The notes under the pieces: generated by a model
What the model saw: the letters and a program-made list of their open reading frames with translations, nothing else
What the model was told of the DNA's origin: nothing
Databases searched by the model: none
Position numbers and translations under genes: made by a program
In this document: positions 26,027-33,261 of the stretch, one piece after another
Numbering within the stretch: the first letter of the stretch is position 1
Layout of the letters: each line of letters begins with the position of its first letter
Assembly: GCF_900323885.1 (NCBI RefSeq)
Contig: NZ_OOHJ01000015.1
Coordinates: 806,001-870,000, forward strand
Source of the DNA: [Actinomadura] parvosata subsp. kistnae
GTDB lineage: Bacteria; Actinomycetota; Actinomycetes; Streptosporangiales; Streptosporangiaceae
DNA: 64,000 nt
Reading direction: 5' to 3'

Positions 26027-27334
26027 CTACTGGCGTACGGCGCGCAGCAGGTGGTAACCCGCGAGCAGCACGATCGTGCCGAGCGCGATGCCGCTGAGCG
26101 CGAACGTGTCGGTGATCGGGAACGCCACCGGGCCGATCGCGCAGATGATCCCGGCGCCGGTCGGCACCAGGTTGCGCGGGTGCGACAGGTCCACCTTGTT
26201 CTCGATCCAGATCTTCGCGCCGAGCAGGCCGATCATGCCGTACAGGATGGTCGTCACCCCGCCCAGCACGCCGCCCGGCGTCGCCGCGACGAGCGCCCCG
26301 AACTTCGGGCAGAGCCCGAACAGGATCGCGATGACCGCCGCGATGTAGTACGCCGCCGTCGAGTACACCTTCGTGGCCGCCATGACGCCGATGTTCTCCG
26401 CGTACGTGGTGGTCGCCGAGCCGCCCACGGACGTGGCGACGACCGTCCCGATGCCGTCGGCCATCACCGCCCGCCCCATGTAGGCGTCCACGTCCGCGCC
26501 CGTCATCTCGCCCACGGCCTTGACGTGCCCGACGTTCTCCGCGATCAGCGCGATCACCACCGGCAGCACCAGCACGACGGCCGACGCCTCGAACACCGGC
26601 CCGTGCAGCGACGGCATCCCGATCCAGTCGGCCTGCGCCACCGCGTCCAGGTTCACCCGGAAATGCTCCGTCACCTTGCCGCTGTCGTCCGGCGCCAGGA
26701 TCTTCCCGCCGACGAGGTCCCACACCCACGACAGCACGAACCCGAACACGAGCCCGAGCAGCACCCCGATCCGGCCGAGGAACCCCTTGAACACGCCGAT
26801 GAACACGAACGTGGCCGCCATCGTCAGCAGCGCCACCCACGGGTCCTTCGGCCAGTAGACGTCCGCCGCCACGTACGCCATCCCGAACCCGATCAGCATC
26901 ACCACCCCGCCGGTCACGATCGGCGGGAAGACCCGGTGGATGACGCCGACGCCCAGCTTGTGGATCGCGAACCCGCACACCGCCAGCACCGCGCCCACGA
27001 CGAGCAGCGCCCCCGTCACGGTCGCGTCACCGCCCCCGGCCGCCCTGATCGCCACCACGGCCCCCACGAACGACGCGCTCGACCCGACGTAGCTGGGCAC
27101 CTTGCCGTTCACGATCAGCAGGAACAGGATCGTCGCGACGCCGGACATCATCACGGCGAGGTTCGCGTCCAGCCCCATGACCAGCGGGAAGACGAACGTC
27201 GCGCCGAACATCGCGATGACGTGCTGCGCCCCGATGCCCACCATCCTGGGCCAGCTCAGCCGCTCGTCCGGCTTGACCACCTCACCCGGCGTCAGGCGCT
27301 TCCCATCGCCGTGCACCTTCCACCCGAACGCCAC
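26027..27334 (-). CDS. NCS2 (uracil/xanthine-type) nucleobase permease, copy 2
   Basis: 435 residues from GTG 27334, supported by GGGGAG five bases upstream; longer starts would extend into non-coding sequence. Same QH, AENVGHVKAVGEMTG and NIGVMAATKVYSTAAYY motifs as copy 1. The two share most of their sequence from WPRMVG to the C-terminus, so this is a tandem duplication. The central loop differs (KILAPDDSGKVTEHF), suggesting different substrate preference. A 150-base gap separates it from copy 1, long enough for a separate promoter. Confidence 0.92.
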   Translation of the reverse strand: MAFGWKVHGDGKRLTPGEVVKPDERLSWPRMVGIGAQHVIAMFGATFVFPLVMGLDANLAVMMSGVATILFLLIVNGKVPSYVGSSASFVGAVVAIRAAGGGDATVTGALLVVGAVLAVCGFAIHKLGVGVIHRVFPPIVTGGVVMLIGFGMAYVAADVYWPKDPWVALLTMAATFVFIGVFKGFLGRIGVLLGLVFGFVLSWVWDLVGGKILAPDDSGKVTEHFRVNLDAVAQADWIGMPSLHGPVFEASAVVLVLPVVIALIAENVGHVKAVGEMTGADVDAYMGRAVMADGIGTVVATSVGGSATTTYAENIGVMAATKVYSTAAYYIAAVIAILFGLCPKFGALVAATPGGVLGGVTTILYGMIGLLGAKIWIENKVDLSHPRNLVPTGAGIICAIGPVAFPITDTFALSGIALGTIVLLAGYHLLRAVRQ

Positions 27335-27429
27335 GCCCGCTCCCCGATCTCCCGCCTGACCAGCGGGTTCATCTCTTGCTTGATGTTGGAGAGCACAATA
27401 GAGGGTGGCGTCGGGCGCTCGCGCACCGG

Positions 27430-27642
27430 CTACGCGACGTGGATCGCGAACCCGTCGCCGGTGACCACCTGGCCCGCTCTGATCTTGGCGCGTTTGCGCA
27501 GCTCCACCTCGCCGTCCACGCGCACCATGCCCTCGTCGATGAGCTGCTTGGCCATGCCGCCGGTCTCGGTGATGCCGCAGTACTTCAGCAGGTCGCACAG
27601 CGGGATGTAGTCGTCGCGCAGCTCGAATTCCAGATCGTCCAC
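27430..27642 (-). CDS. Small S4-domain RNA-binding protein (YbcJ-like)
   Basis: 70 residues from GTG 27642, 11 bases after the PucR stop. Sequence LCDLLKYCGITETGGMAKQL followed by GMVRVDGEVELRKRAKIRAG is a complete S4 domain of the RlbA/YbcJ type, which binds structured RNA and is linked to ribosome biogenesis. Translation after pucR suggests a shared transcript, though a functional link with purine genes is not expected. Confidence 0.85.
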   Translation of the reverse strand: MDDLEFELRDDYIPLCDLLKYCGITETGGMAKQLIDEGMVRVDGEVELRKRAKIRAGQVVTGDGFAIHVA

Positions 27643-27653
27643 AAGGCAGCAGC

Positions 27654-29264
27654 CTAGATGCCGCGCATGCGCAGCACGTGCAGGGCCAGGGTGAGGTTGA
27701 GGCGCAGGTGGGGGTCGTCGGTGAAGTTGCCGAGCAGGCGCTCCAGCTTGCCGATGCGGTAGCGCAGCGTGTTGTAGTGGAAGTGCAGCCGCCGGGCGGT
27801 CTCGGCCACGTTGAGGTTGGTCTCCAGGAGCGACTGCAGGGTGCGCCGCAGGTCGGCGTTCTCGGCGTCGTCGTCGGAGGCCAGCGGGCCGAGCGTCTCG
27901 CGGACGAACGCGTGCAGTTCGTCGGTGTCGTTGACCAGCGACAGCAGCCGGTAGACGCCGAGCTGGTCGAAGTGCGCGACCGCGCCGGGGCCGTGCAGCT
28001 GGCGGCCGACGCGGGCGGCCTTGAGCGCCTGCGAGTACGCCTCGGGCAGCGTCTCCGCCCCGGGGCTGGGCCGGGAGGTGCCGGTGGAGAACGTGGCGGG
28101 CGGCACGTCGGCGAAGGCGGAGGCGGCGTCCTTGGCGACGCGGGAGGCGTCGATGGCGGCGTCCACCACGGCCACCACCTCGTGGGAGAACCCGGCGACG
28201 GCGCCGCGCGGGTCGTGCCGCCTGATGGCGGCGGTCCAGCAGGAGACGAGGCGGTCCTGGGCGCTGCGCTCGTCGCCTTCGGGGTCGAGCTCGGCGACCA
28301 GCACGGTGACCGGCCGCGACAGGTCCCAGCCGAAGGCCCGCGCGCGGGCGGTGACCCGTTCCGGCGTGCCGGCCCGGCCGGTGAGGACGTCGCGCAGGAA
28401 GTCGGCGCGGTACTTGCTCTCGACGGCGTTGACGGCCTCCTGCCGGGTGACGACGAGGGCGGCGACGGTGGCGGCGCGTTCGAGGATGCCGACGTCGCTG
28501 TCCCTGATCGCGGCGGCCGGGCTGTAGGCGACGATCCGGCCGTGGTGGTGGCCGCCGGCGAGCACGGGCACGGAGGCGAACGCGCGGGCGCGCGCGGCGG
28601 GCGTGCGGGCGCGGGAGGTGAGCAGGCCCTCGCGGGTGATCGACTCGCGCAGGGCCCGGACGTGGTCGTCGGGCCCGGCGGTGGCCAGGACGCGGCCGGA
28701 GCCGTCGACGGCCGCCACGGCGACGTCGAGGAGCTTCGCCACCTCCGCGGTGACCTCGTCGAGGCCGCCGCCGGCCAGCACGACCTGTACCAGCGCCCGG
28801 TGGGCCTCCTCGGCGCGGGCGAGCACGGCGGCCTGGCGGTTGAGGATGTCGGTGAGGACCTGGTTGAGGATGTCGTCGAAGCCGACGTCGTTCGGCAGCA
28901 GGATGAGGGGGAAGCCGAGCCGGTCGGCCTGCTCCACCATCTCGCCGGGCAGTTCGTCGACGTAGCGGCCGAGCTTGATGGCCAGCGCGGCGAGCCCGCG
29001 CTCGTCGAGGTCGGCGACCAGCCGGCCGAGCGACTGCGGCGTGTTGCGCAGCGGGTAGCCGGTGGTCAGCAGCAGCTCGTGCGGCTTGACCCAGGCCAGG
29101 ATGTCGGGCACTTCCATGACGTTGAGCCGTTGCACGATGCGGCCGAGCCCGCTCTCGCCCGCGATCAGCCTGGCGTCCGCGAGGGTGGACACGCCGAGCA
29201 CCTCTCCTACGGACACGCCGTGGATGATCGTGCCGGTGCTGGCGAGACGGACGGGGGGCTCCAT
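27654..29264 (-). CDS. pucR: PucR-family transcriptional regulator
   Basis: 536 residues. N-terminal purine-catabolism PucR domain (SVGEVLGVSTLADARLIAGE, NVMEVPDILAWVKPHELLLT), a central GGDEF-like region, and the C-terminal PucR HTH (LLETNLNVAETARRLHFHYN, TLRYRIGKLERLLG). Regulates purine or other nitrogen catabolism. Divergent from the allH-fdrA-allG set and upstream of the permease/Mo hydroxylase genes, so it is the natural regulator of both. ATG start with no Shine-Dalgarno; possibly leaderless. Confidence 0.93.
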   Translation of the reverse strand: MEPPVRLASTGTIIHGVSVGEVLGVSTLADARLIAGESGLGRIVQRLNVMEVPDILAWVKPHELLLTTGYPLRNTPQSLGRLVADLDERGLAALAIKLGRYVDELPGEMVEQADRLGFPLILLPNDVGFDDILNQVLTDILNRQAAVLARAEEAHRALVQVVLAGGGLDEVTAEVAKLLDVAVAAVDGSGRVLATAGPDDHVRALRESITREGLLTSRARTPAARARAFASVPVLAGGHHHGRIVAYSPAAAIRDSDVGILERAATVAALVVTRQEAVNAVESKYRADFLRDVLTGRAGTPERVTARARAFGWDLSRPVTVLVAELDPEGDERSAQDRLVSCWTAAIRRHDPRGAVAGFSHEVVAVVDAAIDASRVAKDAASAFADVPPATFSTGTSRPSPGAETLPEAYSQALKAARVGRQLHGPGAVAHFDQLGVYRLLSLVNDTDELHAFVRETLGPLASDDDAENADLRRTLQSLLETNLNVAETARRLHFHYNTLRYRIGKLERLLGNFTDDPHLRLNLTLALHVLRMRGI

Positions 29265-29312
29265 GGGGAAATTGTGACCCCAGAAGCCGTCTGTCAGGAA
29301 GAGCCAACCATC

Positions 29313-29337
29313 GCGCTGACTGTTGGCAAATTTACCC
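29313..29337. promoter_or_regulatory. Inverted repeat in the pucR/allH divergent region
   Basis: GCCAAC (29313-29318) and GTTGGC (29332-29337) form perfect 6-bp arms 13 bases apart, in the 130-base region between the two divergent starts. Candidate PucR operator by position only. Confidence 0.4.
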
Positions 29338-29394
29338 GTACGGAGGGTTCGGCGGCCGTTCTACGGTCAGGTCCAGGGTCGGTTGGGAGGTCCG

Positions 29395-30320
29395 GTGACC
29401 GTCAGTACTTCCGCGCGGCGTGCCCGCGTCCGCGTCACGGGCGCGGCCAGCACCGCGGTCCGTCCCGTCCTGGAGGCGCAGCGGCGTCCCGCCCGGGTGC
29501 TGGCGGCGTTCCCGGCGGGCGTGTACCTGGAGGTCAGGACGGAGGCGGAGCCGTCGGTGATCGCCGTCATCACGGGCGAGGCCACCCGGCTGCCGAACTC
29601 GGTGCTGCTGGCGGGCCCGCTGCCGGCCGTCACGGTGGGTGACGACGCCTCGGTGGGCGACCGGGTGATCGATCTGGGGCCGCTGAGCCTGAGCGTGCGC
29701 CGCTGGTGGGATCCGGCCCCGCCGCTCGGACGCCTGGATCCCGCCCTGCTCGACGACGGCCTGCCGAAGGATCCTCCGGGGCGGGGCTGGCGGGCAACGG
29801 CGCGGTGGACATGCTGGCGAGCAGTTGCGCGAAGGGCTGGCTGCTCGGAGCGGTGACGGCGGCGGAGCAGCTCGTGGGGCTGGGCCCGGGGCTGACGCCG
29901 AGCGGGGACGACGTGCTGGCCGGGCTGCTGGTGACGCTGCGGCACCTGGGGGTGGCCGCGGGCTGCGGGCGGGCGGTGTGGCTGGCCGACTGGCTGGCGG
30001 CGACCGTGACGTTCGACGCGCGTACGCGTACGACGCCGATCTCCGCCACGCTCCTGCACTGCGCGGCGAGAGGCGAGGCCAGCCCCGAGGTGATCGCCGT
30101 GCTGCGCGGGGTCGCGGGCCGCCAGCCGCTCGAACCGGCACTGCGCCGCCAGGCGCTCGAACCGGCGCTGCGCCGCCCGGCGCTCGAACCGGCACGCCGC
30201 CAGGCGCTCGAATCAGCGCTGCGCCGCCTGCACCGCCTCGGCCACACCTCGGGGGCGGACCTGGCGCAGGGCATCGCCATCGGCGTGGCCGCCGTCCGCT
30301 CGCTGAGCGGGGTGCGATGA
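29395..30320 (+). CDS. DUF2877 (AllH/YlbF-like) protein, apparent frameshift
   Basis: The first part reads from GTG 29395 (TVSTSARRARVRV, VLLAGPLPAVTVG, LSVRRWWDPAPPLG). The second part is in another frame (LVGLGPGLTPSGDDVLAGLL, TTPISATLLHCAARGE, GHTSGADLAQGIAIG). Together they make a full DUF2877 protein. The break is at the GGGG run 29778-29781; one extra G restores PPGAGLAGNGAV. DUF2877 is one of three subunits of the E. coli complex reported as oxamate carbamoyltransferase, in the last steps of allantoin use. Near the C-terminus a 27-30 bp repeat encodes several A-L-E-P-A-L-R-R-Q-like units. The stop overlaps the fdrA start (ATGA). Either a sequencing error or a recent lesion. Confidence 0.82.
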
Positions 30321-31659
30321 CCGGCCTGCCGCAGGCGGTGCTGCTCCGGCGCGGCGCCTACCACGACTCGGTCACCCTCATGCGGGTCAGCCGGGCGCTG
30401 TCGGAGCTGCCCGGCGTGGAGGCGGCCATGGTCGCCATGGCGACCGATCTGAACGTGTCGATCCTGCGGGAGATGGGCTTCGACATCCCCGAGTCCGACC
30501 CGGGCGACCTGCTGATCGCGGTGCGCGCGCACGACCCGGACGCGGCGGCGGCGGAGGCGGGCCGGCTGCTCACCGCCGTGGACCGGCCGCGCGCCGCCCC
30601 GGAGGAGCAGCCGCCGCTGACGACCCGCTCGGCCGCCGCGCGCGGGCCCGCCGACCTGGTGCTGGTGTCCACCCCCGGCGAGTACGCCTTCTTCGAGGCC
30701 CTGGACGCCATCGAGGCCGGCCTGCCCGTCATGATCTTCAGCGACGGCGTCGGCCTGGCCCAGGAGCGCCGGCTGAAGGAGCTGGCCGAGGCCAGGAACG
30801 TGCTGGTGATGGGCCCCGACTGCGGCACGGCCGCGATCGGCGGCGCCGGGCTCGGCTTCGCGAACGTCCTGACGCCCGGCCCCGTCGGCGTGGTCGCCGC
30901 GTCCGGCACCGGCGCCCAGCAGGTGACGTGCCTGCTCGACTGGGCGGGCACCGGCGTCAGCCACGTGCTCGGGGTGGGCGGCAGGGACCTGTCGGCCGAG
31001 GTGGGCGGCCTGTCGGCGCGGCGCGCCCTGCGCCTGCTGGACGAGGATCCGGCGACGGAGCTGATCGTGCTCGTCTCCAAGCCGCCGTCGCCCGAGGTGG
31101 CGCGGGCCGTGCTGGGGCAGCGCCTGGGCACGCCGGTCGTCCCTGCTCTGCTGGGCAACGGCGATCTGACGCAGGCGGCCGAGGAGGCGTTGCGCGCGCT
31201 CGGCAGGGCCGTCCCCGAGTGGCCGTCCTGGCCCGCCCCGCCGGGCGCCCGCCCCGCGCCCAAGCGGATCAAGGGCCTGTACTCGGGGGCACGCTGAGCG
31301 CGGAGGCCGCGCTGGTCGCCGGCCAGGGCGACTTCGTGGACTACGGCGACGACGCCTTCACCAGGGGCCGGGCGCATCCGATGATCGATCCGACGTTGCG
31401 GGTGGAGGCGCTGGCCCGCACCGGCGAGCGGGACGTCGTGCTCATGGACGTGGTCCTGGGCCACGGCGCCGACCCCGACCCGGCCGCCTCGCTCGCGCCC
31501 GCCGTCGCCGCCGCGCCGGGCACGGTCGTGATCGCCCTGATCGGCACCGAGGGTGACCCCCAGGGCCTGCACCGCCAGGCCGCGGCCTTCCAGGAGGCGG
31601 GCGCGGCGGTCTTCACCTCCAACGCCCAGGCCGCCCGCCACGCCAGGAGCCTGGTGTGA
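30317..31659 (+). CDS. fdrA: FdrA-family protein (AllF-like), apparent frameshift
   Basis: N-terminal part: LLRRGAYHDSVTLMRVSRAL, NVSILREMGFD, ANVLTPGPVGVVAASGTGAQ, with the succinyl-CoA-ligase-like fold. The frame stops at 31297 right after KGLYSG. The rest continues in another frame (GTLSAEAALVAGQGDFVDYG, GRAHPMIDPTLRVEALAR, ALIGTEGDPQGLHRQ). One G added to the GGGGG run 31285-31289 gives the family's YSGGTL junction and a protein of about 447 residues. FdrA is the presumed catalytic partner in oxamate carbamoyltransferase. Co-transcribed with allH and allG. The stop lies inside a tandem repeat. Confidence 0.87.
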
Positions 31660-31732
31660 GCCCTCAGGCCGTCCGTCCCGCCAGGAGCCTGGTGTGAACG
31701 CCCAGGCCCGCCACGCCAGGAGCCTGGTATGA
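31625..31732. repeat. Tandem repeat of the fdrA 3' end, three copies
   Basis: Copies at 31625-31659, 31663-31697 and 31699-31732, each ending AGGAGCCTGGTGTGA or, in the last, AGGAGCCTGGTATGA. The first holds the fdrA stop; the second repeats that stop; in the third the G-to-A change creates the ATG start of the next gene, with AGGAG as its ribosome site. Confidence 0.9.
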
Positions 31733-33108
31733 ACCCGTTGCTCGCTTCCTCCCCGCACGTGATCACCGTCGGCGCGGGCCTGCTCGACGAGGCGCTGCGC
31801 GCGCAGGCCGTGCCGACGACGCCGGTCGCCTGGCGCCCGCCCCTGCCCGGCACCGCCGCCGCCCTGGCCGCGGCGCTGGCCGACCCGCGCCGCCACGAGG
31901 CCAACGCGCTGGCCGTGGGCCGGCTGACGGCGGCCCGCCCGCACCTGGTGGGCGTGCGGCGGGCCTCGGAGCTGCTGGAGGCGGGCACGTTCCTGCACGC
32001 GGGCCCGCCCATCACGTGGGAGCGCGCCTCGGGCCCGATGCGCGGCGCGCTGATCGGCGCGATGCTGCTGGAGGGCGGGGCGGCGGACGAGCACGAGGCC
32101 GCGGACCGGCTGGCGGCGGGCGCGGTCACGTTGCGCCCCTGTCACGAGCACGGGGCGGTGGGCCCGATGGCGGGCGTGGTGAGCCCGTCCATGTGGCTGT
32201 TCGAGGTACGCGACGACGAGCACGGCGGCACGGCGTACTGCTCGCTGAACGAGGGTCTGGGCAAGGTGCTGCGGTACGGCGCGTACGGGCCGGAGGTGCT
32301 GGAGCGGCTGCGCTGGATGGACCGGGTGCTCGGCCCGGCGCTGGCGGCGACGCTGGAGCGGACCGGCCCGATCGACCTGCGCTCGCTGATCGCGCAGGCC
32401 CTGCAGATGGGCGACGAGCTGCACAACCGCAACCGGGCCGCGACCTCGCTGCTGCTGCGCGAGCTGGCCCCGGCCGTGGTGGAGGCGGCGCCGGGCGCGG
32501 CGGCGGAGGTGCTGCGCTTCGTCAACGGCAACGACCACTTCTTCCTGAACGTCGGGATGGCCGCGGCCAAGGCCGCCACGGACGCGGCGCGTGACGTGCC
32601 GGGCTCGTCCCTGGTGGTGGCCATGGCGCGCAACGGCACCGACTTCGGCGTGCAGGTGTCGGGGCTGGGCGGGCGCTGGTTCACGGGGCCGGCCGGGGTG
32701 CCGGACGGGCTCTATCTCGGCTCGTACGGCCCCGAGGACGCCAACCCGGACATCGGCGACTCGACGATCACGGAGACGTCGGGGCTGGGCGGGTTCGCGA
32801 TGGCGGCGTCGCCGGCGATCGTGCGGTTCGTGGGCGGCGAGGTGGCCGACGCGGTGCGGGCCACGCGGTCCATGTACGAGATCACGCTGGCCGAGCATCC
32901 CGTCTACCAGATCCCGGGGCTCGGCTTCCGTGGCACGCCGGTGGGCATCGACGTGACGCTGGTGGCGCGGACGGGCCTGTTGCCCGTGGTCAACACGGGG
33001 ATCGCGGGCCGGGTGGCGGGCACGGGCCAGGTGGGCGCGGGCCTGGTGGCGCCGCCCGCGGAGGCGTTCACGCGGGCGTTGCTGGCCCTGGCCGAGGCGA
33101 ATAAGTGA
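31729..33108 (+). CDS. DUF1116 (AllG/YlbE-like) protein
   Basis: 459 residues. Family motifs: ALAVGRLTAARPHLVGV, LHAGPPITWERASGPMRGAL, LRPCHEHGAVGPMAGVVSPS, MGDELHNRNRAATSLLLREL, FVNGNDHFFLNVGMAAAKAA and VVAMARNGTDFGVQVSGLGG. DUF1116 is the third component of the FdrA/DUF1116/DUF2877 set. Cytoplasmic. No carbamate kinase, the usual fourth member in E. coli, is found in the window. The start codon lies within the last copy of a tandem repeat that supplies its AGGAG site. Confidence 0.9.
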   Translation: MNPLLASSPHVITVGAGLLDEALRAQAVPTTPVAWRPPLPGTAAALAAALADPRRHEANALAVGRLTAARPHLVGVRRASELLEAGTFLHAGPPITWERASGPMRGALIGAMLLEGGAADEHEAADRLAAGAVTLRPCHEHGAVGPMAGVVSPSMWLFEVRDDEHGGTAYCSLNEGLGKVLRYGAYGPEVLERLRWMDRVLGPALAATLERTGPIDLRSLIAQALQMGDELHNRNRAATSLLLRELAPAVVEAAPGAAAEVLRFVNGNDHFFLNVGMAAAKAATDAARDVPGSSLVVAMARNGTDFGVQVSGLGGRWFTGPAGVPDGLYLGSYGPEDANPDIGDSTITETSGLGGFAMAASPAIVRFVGGEVADAVRATRSMYEITLAEHPVYQIPGLGFRGTPVGIDVTLVARTGLLPVVNTGIAGRVAGTGQVGAGLVAPPAEAFTRALLALAEANK

Positions 33109-33261
33109 TCAATTTTAAAACGGACATATCCCCACGTCAGTGGCAATGTAAGGATTTTTCACCTTCCCTTGCGGATTCGCCGCCGTTATCGTAACGATCC
33201 TCATAATCTGCAAGTAGCGTGAACAACGCACGTGACGGATGAGGGAGATGGGGGCGGGAAC

